Under the pieces are notes generated by a model. That model worked only from the letters and a program-made list of their open reading frames with translations, was not told the origin of the DNA and did no database searches. Below, piece by piece: positions 42,760 to 53,399 of a stretch of 64,000 nucleotides of DNA. This DNA comes from Prorocentrum cordatum (taxonomy: Eukaryota; Sar; Dinophyceae; Prorocentrales; Prorocentraceae). Every line of letters starts with the position of its first letter. The stretch's first letter is position 1. A program made the translations under genes and the position numbers. Location: contig CAUYUJ010016305.1 in assembly GCA_963575745.1 (NCBI GenBank), positions 581,001-645,000 on the forward strand, given 5' to 3'.

Positions 42760-44150
42760 CCCTCGCAAGCGAGCGATCTCACTATCGGTCTCACTATCGA
42801 TCGCACACCATAGGACACCACGGGACACCAAGGGAAACCTCGGGACCCCACATCGATCTCACGATCGATCTCACTCAACGGGACACCACGGGATAATTAC
42901 CACGGGACACCAGCGGGACACCAGCGGGACACCAGCGGGACACCGGCGGGACACCGCGGGCCACCGGCCGCCAGAGGAGAAACATTTAGTCCGGCCGCGG
43001 CCCAGCCAGAGGAGGATTGCGGGACACCAGCGGGACACTGGCGGGACACCGCGGGCCACTGGCCGCTGGAGAAGAAACATTTGGTCTGGCCGCGGCCCAG
43101 CCACAGGAGGATTTCCTCTCGCCCGCCCACGCAGCTTCGCCTCGCGTGCACGCGCGCACGGCACGCACGACACGAACCCGAAACCGAAATCAATTTCATC
43201 TCGGTAATTAGGGGGGGTCCCCGTTTCACGTCGGACTCACCCCCCAACCTGCGAAACTGCGTGGGCGGGCGAGAAGAAATCCTCCTGTGGCTGGGCCGCG
43301 GCCGGACCAAATGTAACTCCTCGGGCGGCCAGTGCCCCGCGGTGCCCCGCCGGTGCCTCGCTGGTGTCCCGAAATTATCCTGTGGCTGGGCCGCGGCCGG
43401 ACCAAATGTCACTCCTCCGGCGGCCGGTGCCCCGCGGTGTCCCGCCGGTGTCCATGGTGTCCCGCAATCCTCCTCTGGCTGGGCCGCGGCCGGACCAAAT
43501 GTTTCTCTTCTGGCGGCCGGTGGCCCCCGGTGTCCCGCCGGTGTCCCGCTGGTGTCCCGCTGGTGTCCCGCCGGTGTCCCGTGGTATCCCGCGGTGTCCC
43601 GTTTAGTGAGATCAATCGTGAGATCGATAATGAGTTCGATGGGGGGTCCCGCGGTGTCCCACTGAGTAATATCGATAATGAAACCGATATAGAGATCGAC
43701 AGGTGTCCTGTCGTGTTCCGTGGTGTCCCGTTGAATGAGATCGATAATGAAATCGATACTGAGATCGATGTGGTGGCCCGAAGTGTCCCGTGGAGTCCCA
43801 CTGAGTGAGATCGGGAATGAGATCGAGAGTGAGATCGACAGGTGTCCCGAGGTGTCCCGCGGTATCCCGTTGAATGATATCGATCGTGCGATCGATCGTG
43901 AGATCGAGAGTTGGATCGATGTAGTGTCCCGGTGTGCCCTGTGGTGTCTTATGGTGTCTCTTGAATGACATCGATCGTGAGATCGATCGCGAGATCGGTG
44001 GTGATATCGAGAGGTGTCACGCGGTGTCCCGTGGTGTCCCGTGGTAACCCGTTGAATGAGATCCATAATGATATCGATAATGAGATCGACAAGTGTCCCG
44101 TGGTGTCCCGTGGTGTCCCATTGAGTGGGATCGATCGTCAGATCGATTGA
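42760..44150. repeat. Long inverted repeat with 11-bp and GATCGAT units
   Basis: The innermost arms pair over 26 bp with one mismatch (43109-43134 against 43257-43282). Outward, both arms carry CTGGGCCGCGGCCGGAC modules about 110-130 bp apart, then CGGGACACCAG units on the left and GGTGTCCCG units on the right, then GAGATCGAT-type units (42770-42880 and 43610-44140). The central spacer is about 120 bp. No gene inside. A fold-back or foldback-transposon-like structure is possible. Confidence 0.85.
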
Positions 44151-44199
44151 GTCCGATGTTGGTTCCCCTCTTCCTCCCCCCCACAACCTTCTTATCACA

Positions 44200-44950
44200 C
44201 GAAGGGTTGTCGTATGGGTATATACTCATGTTGAGGAAGTCCAAGGCGGGAGCCTCGTCTGTGCGTGAAAAATGGAGAAACCTCAAGCGGGGGGCCCTTT
44301 CCCTTTGGGGCCCGCACGTCATGCTGGAAATAGGTTCGGGTCATCCAAATCCAATACGTGTCGTCACATTTGAGCCCTTCACGCCTGAACTCTGAAGAAA
44401 CCTCGGGCGGGAACCTCGTTCGTGCTGAATTGCGACGACGTTTAGGACGGGAGCCCTGGCCGTGTGGAACCCGCACCTCATGTTGGCAATCGGGGCGGGT
44501 GATCAAAATCCTGTAACAATCGTCGTTCGGGGTCCCTCACACCTGAATTCAAAACAAATCACGGAGGAGTCTCGTTCGTGCATGAATTGTCTCAGGCGAC
44601 AACCCCGTCACTAAAGAGGTCGGAGTCCATGTTGGTAATCGGTGCGGGTCGCTGTCGACATGATTGGGCCCTTCGCGCCTTAATCTCGAAGAGGTCTCAA
44701 ACGCTAACCTCATCTGTGAGTGGATTGCGTGAATTGCCCCCTTCCCTATGGGGCCCGCGCTGCGTAGTGGCAATCCGAACTGGCCATGCGAAACTTAACA
44801 TTGTCGCCAATTTTGGGTTCCCCAGCCACGCTTGAATTTTGAGGATGTACCTGGCGGGAGTTTGGTCGGTGAGCGAGCCATGAGAAAGCCTCGGGTTGAA
44901 CCCCCCTCGCTGTAGAGCCCGCGGCTCCATGTTAGACTCGTGAATCGTGA
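44200..44950 (+). repeat. Degenerate tandem repeat, about 125-170 bp units
   Basis: Five related units near 44310, 44465, 44630, 44755 and 44925, each with GGGCCC...GGGGCCCGC and CATGTTGG-AATCGG-GCGGGT segments. Confidence 0.65.
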
Positions 44951-44999
44951 GGCGTCCCTGAGATCTCGTAGCTGTCGTCACCCTTGGGCTCCTCAGGAA

Positions 45000-45640
45000 C
45001 GAAGGATGATGCGAGCCATCGCGGGCCAATCCGAACGGGGTCACTTTTTTTGCGCGAAAAGGGGGCACTCGGCTGAACCCGAGTCCTCCGACGCGGCGAT
45101 GGCGTCACCATCGACTGCGCCAGGGATGAAGACGCTGGTCGCACGGGTATGTCGGAAAAACGCTGGTGGCTGCACCTCTGCGTCATGGTCTCCCGCGCCA
45201 CGTGCCTGCGGAACGCATGCTGATCTTGCGGCCGCCCACGCGAAGGTTCCTGGAGCGCGGGCCGCCGGCGTCCTTGCGGAACGCGCTGCGGAAGTTCATC
45301 GAAATAGCGGGGAGCTCCAGAACCGAAGCGGAGCAGCTCGCAGCTTCGAACTGCCCCCCGCCTGAGCGCGGCCGCGTCCATCTCGAAGCTCGCGGGGTTT
45401 TCCAAACCGGCCTGGCCTGCGGGATTGTCCCGACGGCCCGGCCCCGCGCCCCAGTGGCCCGCGGGGTTGTCCCAAAGGCATGGTATGCGGGATTGCCCAA
45501 AGACTTCGCGATCTGGCCGTCGGCGAACGCGCGCGTGCTGGCCGAGGCGGCGGCGGCGCCGAGGATTATCGACTTGCTTGCCCCGGGAAAAAGGGAGGTG
45601 CACATGGCAGGAGGAGGATAAGCAGGGGGGAAGGGGTGGG
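45000..45640. other. No confident gene
   Basis: Open frames with protein-like composition occur on both strands across 45170-45610, so strand and reality cannot be decided. Confidence 0.25.
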
Positions 45641-45859
45641 GGGACGGCGATGTTGAGGAGGTGGAGGAGGAAAAGGAGGATAACCAGAGGGAGCAAGAGG
45701 AGGAGAGAGCAAAGCAGAGGGCGAGAAGAGGGTGTCCGCCAGGGCGAAAAGGAAATGGCTAAAGGTAAATGAAATAGATTCTCAAGTGGGGTCCCACCGT
45801 CGGAATAATGGTGGTCAGACCAAAACCTCAGGAGGGGTCCTCATCTGCTTCCAAAGCAA

Positions 45860-46235
45860 AGTCTGAAGATGTTTCGGGCGAGACGCTGGATTCAGCACTC
45901 CCAAGGGGGAACCGCCAGGGGGTATCTCACTGTTCCCTTCGCGCCCCAATTGCGAGGATGTCTCCGTCAGCGCCTGTTTCCTGATCCAATATCCTCTGTT
46001 GTCCGAGCAGATTTGGAGGATGTCTCGGGCGAGGCGGTTGCTGTCGCACCCCAAGGGGGGCCCCAATTGCGAGGATGTCTCAAGCAAATCGGTTGTTTGG
46101 GTGGTCGGACTCGTTTGTTCAAAGCAGGTTCTGAGGATGTCTCGGGCGACGCGCTAGTTTCAGCATTTCCAAAAGGGAGCCGCCAGGGAATATATCACTC
46201 TGCCGTTCGCGCCCAGATTGCGTTGATGTTTTGAG
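45860..46235 (+). repeat. GAGGATGTCTC dispersed repeat, further copies
   Basis: Five units (about 45866, 45953, 46015, 46070, 46132) of the same module found at 37.5, 40.0 and 41.7-42.1 kb, and inverted at 58.9-60.1 kb. Confidence 0.8.
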
Positions 46236-46439
46236 CGATGTGTTTGTTTCCTGGATTGTAGTTCTGGTGTTGGTTGAGGTAGACAGTTTTCGAATTACGA
46301 TACAAGTATCGAACTACGACTGTGACCAGGACAAGTCTGCGTGAGTGCAATATGGTGCGTCATCCGTTCCATTTTATAAATGTCGGACTGCGACTATGAC
46401 TATAACTGGTAAAGGTGTAGGTCTAGGTTGGCTCATGTT

Positions 46440-46860
46440 AGTTAGTACCAATGACCGGCAACAACTGTGACAGTGACCAGTCTTGGTGTTGGTCCACATA
46501 AGCAACACCTTTCGACACATATACAGCATAATGTGACCCAACCCGAACCGTGACCAAGACCAGGCCTGGTGAAAATTGTGGTTTGGGTTGAATTCGTATC
46601 CTGCGAATTGTATTAACCGTGACCAAAGCCAATCCTGGTCTTAATTGTGGTTCGGATTGCCTCAATATTATTATTAATTGATTAAGGCAGATCGACCGAG
46701 ACCAAAACCGTGACAAGGATCAGACCTGGTCACAATTGGGGTTCGGGCTGCATTCATGTGGGCATCATGATACAAATGGCAAACAACGCAAAGCAGAACA
46801 GTGACCAAGACAAGTCCCAGCCACGGTTGTGGTTCGGGAGGCATAAACAAGTGGCACGCG
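46440..46860 (+). repeat. Degenerate tandem repeat, about 65-95 bp units
   Basis: Five units built on CGTGACCAAGACCAG...CCTGGT...AATTGTGGTTCGGGTTG. Confidence 0.65.
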
Positions 46861-46879
46861 TGCAATGGCTCTTGCACAA

Positions 46880-47290
46880 AAGAGAGGGGGAAGGAGGAGG
46901 AGGAGGAAAAGGAGGAGGAGGAGGGGGAGGAGGTGGAGGAGAAAGAAGAGGGGGGGGAAGAGAGGGAAAGGGAAATCGGAGAAGGGTCGGGGGGGCGGGA
47001 CGGCGGGGGCGGGGTGCTCTGGGCCAGAGGGGGGCGGGGTGCTCTGGGCGGGCGGGGAGGGGGCAAGGGTCGTGGCGGCAGGACGGTGGGGGCCGTGCGA
47101 CGCCGAAATAGTGGTCGGGGCGGATGGCGGCGGGGTAGAAATGGCACTGAGCGGGGTGTGGTGCGACGCCCAAATAAAGTGGTCTGCTCGGAGGGGGTTG
47201 CACTGGTGGTGGTGGTGGTTGGTGTGGGTGGGTGGGTGGAGGGGCGGGAGGGGCGAGGCGGTGGGGGCGGTGCGACGCCGAAATCAAGTG
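46880..47290 (+). repeat. GGA tract and GTGCGACGCC repeats
   Basis: GGA-rich (46880-46975), then GGTGCTCTGGGC and CGGTGGGGGC-GTGCGACGCC-GAAAT units repeated three times (about 47090, 47160, 47265). Confidence 0.65.
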
Positions 47291-47299
47291 ATCGGGGCG

Positions 47300-47300
47300 G

Positions 47301-47358
<58 letters not shown>

Positions 47359-47580
47359 GTCGTCATCACCATCATCATCACCATCATCATCAGCATCAGC
47401 ATCATCGTCATCACCATCATCATCTTCATCATCATGATCAAGATCAGCATCATTAAGATAATCAGCATCATCATTACCAGCATCAGCACCAGCATCAACA
47501 CCAGCAACATCATCCGCATCATCATCATCATCAGCATCAGCATCAGCATCATCATCATCATCATCATCATCAGCATCATC
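47300..47580 (+). repeat. (CAT)n microsatellite
   Basis: CATCAT runs with CAGCAT and CACCAT interruptions; the reverse orientation of the GAT tracts elsewhere in the window. Confidence 0.96.
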
Positions 47581-47788
47581 ATAATCCAGATGTTATTCCT
47601 CCTGTATCCTCCCTCCTCCACGTTCCCCTCTCCCTACTCCTCCTCTCCTGCTGTTCCTCCTTCGATTCCTCCTTCATCCTACCCCTCTTGGGGTATGACG
47701 TCTTACCCAGCCCTTTATTACACTGCATTCTCCTCCGCATACCTGATCACGGCAACTCGTCTAGGCATCGTTTCTGGATGGGCAAGAA

Positions 47789-47810
47789 GGGTTACGCGAA
47801 ACATCTAGAA
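47789..47810. repeat. Copy of a shared 22-bp motif
   Basis: GGTTACGCGAAACATCTAGAA, partner of 20069-20093. It overlaps the apparent end of the vWD-type coding region. Confidence 0.6.
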
Positions 47811-48900
47811 ACTAAATCTGCTGTGTTGCTCAGCCCCACCTCCGTGATGTATGTAGTGCACGGCTTACCGACGTCTGGCTGGACGTTCGCCACGAAAGTG
47901 AACTCGGCCGGCTTCTCGACAGCCTGGGGAAAGCGAAGCAGTGTGAACTTGCCATCGTGATTTATGTCGAAGTGCTCTCCCTGCAGGTTGACCAAATGCG
48001 GGTCGCCCTTGGCGCCCACGGTCGGGGCTGGAGTCGAGAATTCGGGGTACGGGCCAGCGGGGGAGCAAACACCCGTGCCGTTGGGGTACACAGTGCACAC
48101 CTCAGTGGTCTCGCAGCAATCAGTGCCACAAGCGCAGCAACAACCGCCGACAAAGGGAGAGAATGAGCTGCTCACCTGAGTCCCATCAGTGGAAGTGCAG
48201 GCCTGCTGAACTGTCGATTCAAATTCAAAGTCTCCTGGGAGCGGGTCGTGCAGATCGAGTTCGTACCCCCCAGTAATCTGGATAACCCCAATGACGACTG
48301 ATGTGTGAGTGACAATAGTAGACGGGTCACTCGATAGTCTTCCAGTGATCGTGATGCTATCGCCCAAAGAGAACTCAGTGCACGTTTGATATGGGACCTG
48401 TACAGGAATAGTGCCATTTGGTGGCGGGTCTGTCCTTGGCATATATGGATCACAGCAATCGTCTTCTTCGGGGTTCTGGCAGGGCACGAAGGGAGCTGGG
48501 CAGGGAGTGCATTCTGTGGAGCGGCGCCTGTGGACAAGGGAAACCCTGACCAAACCGAAACTGACAGAGGGGCAGGGACGGCAAAATGCAAGCACAGCCC
48601 AGAAGAGCATGACCAGACGCGAGGGTATGGCGCCTGGCCCTCCAGCCCCCAGCTGCATCCATGAATTGCAACTGTTAACTAGGGTCTTGGGCGCCATAAC
48701 TCGCCTCCAAATCTGAGTGTTAATGTCAGGGGTCCCCTTCCCCAAATCACCTGCGCGCTTCGCCAATGCACTCAACGCACTCACAAGGGTTCGGCACGAT
48801 GTAATAGCCCTGTGGGCACTCGTCGCACGGCTCCGGAACCTCCTGCGGGCAGACTGATTGATTGACGTCGTAAACCCGCTGGAATTCGGACAGGTCCGCC
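47792..48900 (-). CDS. Cys-rich extracellular protein with von Willebrand type D start
   Basis: A first coding part (about 48900-48760) reads VCPQEVPEPCDECPQGYYIV then CECVECIGEA, and ends at a GT donor near 48757. A second part (about 48560-47792) has CTPCPAPFVPCQ, CC pairs (EDDCCDPYM), a beta-rich stretch (LGDSITITGRLSSDPSTIV), a dense Cys cluster (GGCCCACGTDCCETTEVC) and then GDPHLVNLQGEHFDINHDGK, the signature start of a vWF type D domain. Such domains occur in secreted adhesive proteins, and similar GDPHL proteins occur in dinoflagellates. The domain is cut short: after TYITEVGLS the frame reads a few odd residues to TAA 47792, and that stop falls in a 22-bp motif shared with 20.07 kb. 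An intron or truncation after 47820 is likely. The N-terminus and signal peptide were not located. Confidence 0.6.
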
Positions 48901-49403
48901 ACCGCGCTCGAAGCGGTTTGTGCGAGTGTGCGTGTGTGTGAATGTGTGTGTGTGTGTGCCAGGCCTGTGCGCCCAGCACGACTACAACTGTCCTCCGCCT
49001 CCCCTGCTGTGCATCACCCCCCCCCCCGGCGGTTCTTCTCATCCCGTCGGTCGGCCCCTCTCGCCACTGCCTCCCCGCGAGTCATGCTACGCGGCCCCCT
49101 ATATGGTAGGACCCGGCACACCCTGCTGTCTCTGATCTGGGCCTCTACCGAACTTCTTTCTGCGGCTGGTAGCCTTCGTTTTTTCTTCGGCCGCGTGATT
49201 GCGCGCTTGGCCGCGCCGCCAAAGGCGCGTGCTGGGTCCTCGCCTTGTCGTTAAGCTTGCTTTTGGCTTGCGGCAGCATTAGTCGGGCTCCGCTGGCGCA
49301 CCGAAAGCTAAGAGTTGTTCGCCCTGCGGATTATTTCAAGTGCCTACCAAGCAACTTTGGTACCAATGGTACATGCTAAGGGTTGGGCGTGCAGAGACAT
49401 GTG

Positions 49404-49916
49404 CTACACTACCCCCCACTTCCAGCCCATCCACCCTCCGCAATCACTCTGGCGGAATCCGCGCGGCAACGCAGCCGAATCGATGCAAGAGTCATCATTG
49501 ATGTCCCACTTCTCTGGCCCGCAACCAGAGGGCACCTTGAAACAGTACTCAAGGATGGGCATATGCAGGTCACACTCGTCCTGGGTTAGGCAGCCATCGG
49601 AATTCAGGTCGTAAGTATGGAAGCAGGCCGGCACGTGACACGAGCAAGGGATGCCCGGGCCTTCATAATAATATGTCGGCTCGGGTGTCGGCTCTGACGT
49701 CGGCTCTGGCGTCGGGGGCGCTGTGGGCGGAGGAGTAGTTTGTGGTCGCCCCTTGTCATGGCGGTCCTCGGTGACCGGCGCTGGCGCTGGCGGCGCTGCA
49801 GCCTTGACCGCCTCGGGCCCATCCGTGCCCCCGTCCTCCACGATCTTGATGGCGGCAGTCGCTCGAAGCAGCACAACAACGACCAGAGCGTGGACAGGAA
49901 CCATCATACCAGGCAT
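49404..49916 (-). CDS. Secreted EF-hand / dockerin-like calcium-binding protein
   Basis: ATG 49916 begins a signal peptide (MPGMMVPVHALVVVVLLRAT, cleavage likely near ATA-AIKIV). A Pro/Thr/Glu-rich linker (PTPEPTSEPTPEPTYYYEG) follows, then a Cys-rich module. In it DLNSDGCLTQDE fits a canonical 12-residue EF-hand loop (D1, N3, D5, G6, L8, E12), and DINDDSCIDSAA resembles a second, imperfect loop; two such loops also fit a dockerin-like fold. The length is about 170 residues, ending at TAG 49404. Composition changes after QSDCGG, so the last residues may be intron sequence. It is on the same strand as the vWD-type gene about 0.5 kb downstream, and both products would be extracellular; joint function is inference. 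TATATATA at about 49974-49981 lies 60 bases upstream and a leader-like relic at 50014-50036. Confidence 0.65.
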   Translation of the reverse strand: MPGMMVPVHALVVVVLLRATAAIKIVEDGGTDGPEAVKAAAPPAPAPVTEDRHDKGRPQTTPPPTAPPTPEPTSEPTPEPTYYYEGPGIPCSCHVPACFHTYDLNSDGCLTQDECDLHMPILEYCFKVPSGCGPEKWDINDDSCIDSAALPRGFRQSDCGGWMGWKWGVV

Positions 49917-50013
49917 ATTGACCCGGCGAAATTCAGATTCACCAAGTGGAACGTGTACCTTGTGTGCGTGTTTGTATATATAGGAACAAGTCCCCACTGA
50001 TGGGCCGAAATCT

Positions 50014-50036
50014 CTTGAGCCTGAAGGATTGTAGGG
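50014..50036 (-). other. Possible spliced-leader relic
   Basis: CCCTACAATCC then TTCAGGCTCAAG: the last eight bases match the leader exactly and the first part loosely. It lies about 100 bases upstream of the EF-hand gene ATG. Confidence 0.4.
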
Positions 50037-50039
50037 CCC

Positions 50040-51180
50040 TCTTGGTGCTCTTTTGCGCCGCCTTAGGACTAGATTGGGGCTCTTTTGGTCCAACTTGGGC
50101 GCTCAAACAAAACAACTGATGTTCAATGGTATGTGTGTACCTCTTCCGACGCTCCTGAGTATCCTCTTGGAACCATCTTGGAATTTACTCGGAGCTTCCT
50201 TGCACGCCGTAGGATCATCTTGCGTACGACTTGCCTCTCCTGGACTTTTCTGGGATCGTGGTCCATCTAAAAACGTCTTGTCCGACATTGGGTCGTTTTA
50301 GCCGGCAATTATTTCGCATCAAACTTCCTCACACATTCTTCATGCACCATGCTCTCGCCGCGATGTCGGTTACCAGAGGAGGGACGGGACGACCACCATC
50401 CCTTGAAAAATAAGCACTAAGATGCACACGTTGGAAGATCAATGAACTTGCCTCCAGAGACCCTCTTAGGGAATCGTATTGGGACGCTCTTGGGCGGTGT
50501 GGGGGGCCTCTTTGGGCCGTCTTGAAGCATCTCGGGGACTCCTGAAACGCTTTTGGACCGTCTTGGGGCCCTCTTGGGCGTCTCTGAGGCCAGCTTAGGT
50601 GGGGATCTCGTTTTCAATCGGGCCTAGCGGGCCGCCAAGTATGGAAGAACGAGGGCGTGCAGTGAAACGAGAACGGTCCCACGGCTGCCAGAGGGCGAGA
50701 CGTGGCAGAAGCGGCCGCGCCATCAGAAAGAGGGTCACGACCAGCGCATTCCTGCCAGTATCGGGAGTTCTCACCGCAGAACTGGCAATTCTCCTGTTCC
50801 TGCAGACGAGACCCACGGCCCAAACAATCCGCTACCGTGCCTTTGAGGCACGAGTTTGAATATCCTCAAGTCCTTGGCCTAATCCCTACAACCTGTGTTC
50901 TCAATCCTGGGGATTCTTATTGAAGGCCTGGACCCCAAATTGCCAAATCTCCTTGGGCTCCCAGCGTGCCTCCTGGGGCTTCCTGCGTGCGGGGGCATGT
51001 TGTCGCGTGACTTTGTCGGGCCCAGGGGGGCTCCAAGACGGGCCAAGAAGAGCCCCAAGAGGCCCCGAATCGCTGCACGATCGGTCCAAGACGCTCAAGG
51101 TGGCTTCCACATGGCCTGTAAGGCTGCGAATAGGCCCCAAGAGAGCTAAAATAGCACTCCCAAGAGGGCCCCATGTTACT
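50040..51180. repeat. Dispersed repeat region with CTTGGG(G/C)C units
   Basis: Units around CTCTTGGGGCC at 50040-50130 and 50460-50600. The 50700-50815 module is shared with 20.93-21.06 kb, and 50835-50905 is shared with 35.34 kb. No gene supported. Confidence 0.55.
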
Positions 51181-51349
51181 TGGAATGTCTATTCCCAACC
51201 CTCCTGTGTTGGGTTCTCGTGTTGAATAGAGCATTGTGGTATCCACTCCTTCCCCTTCTTCTCGAACGGCGAACACAATCTCCGCACGACACCCCATCTG
51301 ACCAAATAGCCGGCCGCGACGACGTTCCCTCCTGCCTCCTCCTGTCTCC

Positions 51350-51860
51350 TCCTACGCTGCTCCCTGGAGGGGCTGCGAACTGCGTAACTGTCGCCACTTT
51401 CATGGGCTCCTGGGAGGTCCAGCGAAGTCGGGGCCGCGCAAACAAATTTGGGATCTCGCTGGTCCTGGAGTGGCTGCCAACCGCTCAACCGTCGCCACTT
51501 TGGTGGGCTCCTAGGAGGTCTGGTGGAGTCGAGGCCACGCTGATCCTCACCATTTTCGTGGGCTCCAGGAAGCCCAGCGGAATCGGGAGCTACGCAAACC
51601 CATTGGGGATCTCGCTGCTCCCTAGAAGGCTGCGAACGGAGCAAATGTCGCCAATTTCGTGGGCTCCTAGGAGGGAGGTCCAGCGGAGTCGGGGGCCACG
51701 CAAGCCCAGTAGGGACCTCGCTGCTCCCTGGGTGGCTGCGACGTGGATAAAATGTCGCCGCTTCCGCGGGTTCCTAGGAGGTCCAGCGGAGTCGGGGCCA
51801 CGCAAACCCATTTGAGACCTCGCTGCTCCTTGGAAGGCTGCGAGCTGAGCATTTGCTGAA
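51350..51860 (+). repeat. Tandem repeat, about 100-110 bp units
   Basis: Five units starting near 51403, 51505, 51560 (short unit), 51661 and 51770, each with GGGCTCCTAGGAGGTCCAGC-GAGTCGGGGCCACGC and TCTCGCTGCTCC segments. Read on the minus strand all units stay open, giving a repetitive frame that I do not regard as a gene. Confidence 0.85.
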
Positions 51861-51869
51861 ATCAGATGA

Positions 51870-52610
51870 AACATTGGCTTCAACACGTGTACAAGGAAGC
51901 TGCATTCTCATCTTACACCACGCGGTGCGCCGCGTTGATCTGACATGCGTCCACTGCGCGAACCCAAAGCAAATAACGCCATGCGGGCCACACGCGCGCG
52001 CCGCCACGCAAAGCGTGCCGAAATCAATGCAAACCATTGTTGCCCGAAGCTTGCATCAACAGCTTTTTCAAACACGCATGAAAATAACACATGCTTTTCA
52101 AGTCAAAATTGGCGATGTTATTTTTTTCTGCGTGCGCGGAATTCCTCACCATCACCCCCATCAGCGCCACCGCCGCCACCATCACTCGAGCACCTGAATC
52201 ATCGACACACGAACATCAAAATTGTCGTCGACGTGACCCGCACCGGCGCCGTCGTTGTCTTTGCCGTCGCCATCAGCATCATCGCCACTACCATCGCGAC
52301 TATCATCATCGTTGCCGCCGTTGTCGTCGTCATGATGACAACGCGCCTGCCCGAGTCACTGACCCGCATTGAAGTGGTCGCGTGCCAGCGCGGCTTTTGA
52401 GACGCGCTGGGGAAATGCCATCGGTAAACGCCATCGCGGCCGGACCGTGTGTGCCAAACCAGGGCGGTCTGCGCGCGAACTCGCGCGCAACAGCGTGGCC
52501 GCAGAGATGCGCCAGCCAAGACCAAACCACCATCGAAATCGCCACCGCATGGGCTTTGCAGAAATATTCCAGGTGGGAGGGTGGGATGATTGCGGGATCA
52601 GTTGAGTTGC
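51870..52610. other. No supported gene
   Basis: Contains a CAT/CGTC-rich stretch at 52145-52340. Nothing else recognised. Confidence 0.4.
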
Positions 52611-52614
52611 CATC

Positions 52615-53270
52615 CTATAAGTTGGCAAAAGCTAATTGCACTACCTAGATTGCGCCCCGTAGATTGCAAAAAAATCGCTGCTTGAGGTCCACACTACCAA
52701 ACCAATGTCATCTACCCTCTACTGTGTGTTCTGCTGGTTCACAATGAAATTAAAAGATTGTGTGCTCTCCGCTGGCTTGGTTTCTTTATTAGCTTATCGA
52801 CTGCGTCGTTTTAGTTTGAATGTTGCTCTTACGTGTGGTCACTACTGTCATGCTTGTGCACTTTAAGTGTGTTCTTATCTATATGATTGCCGTTTATCCT
52901 CTGTCTCAACATCTCCGTTGTGTTGGTGTGGGTGTGGTTATCCATTCGTGATGTGTTCTAGATTCGTCTACTTGATCTGAGTCCTTATGTATTGTCTGCT
53001 CCTGAATGAGTAACTCGAGACATATTGGCAACAATAACTCAAATTCTATCACTTGCATCTTACGCGTTCACTCCGAGATCGGACTAATTCGAGAACGTCC
53101 ACCGGTGGTTGTCCACAAATTGCCCTCTGCAGTCCAATGGTCCGTGGTTGTACCTGGGGTAGCCCCGTAGCGGCCCCGCAGGAAACGAACATCGGCATGC
53201 GATACCAGTAGCAAGGATAATAACGTAGATAGGTAGTTGCGTGGATAGTTGGTACTTAAATCAAGCGTGG
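52615..53270. other. AT-richer empty stretch
   Basis: About 650 bases with no open frame of note on either strand and visibly lower GC than the surroundings. No repeat or gene seen. Confidence 0.5.
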
Positions 53271-53304
53271 CGGCTTGTATAACTGTAGGTTAGTATTCCT
53301 TCTC

Positions 53305-53395
53305 CTCCTCAAACTTCTCATCGTCCTCCTTCCGCTCCATATTCTCCTTCTCTTCCTCCTCCTCCTCCTCCTCCTCCTCCTCCTCCTATCTCTTC
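53305..53395 (+). repeat. (CCT)n tract
   Basis: Pyrimidine-rich run ending near 53400. Confidence 0.9.
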
Positions 53396-53399
53396 CTCT

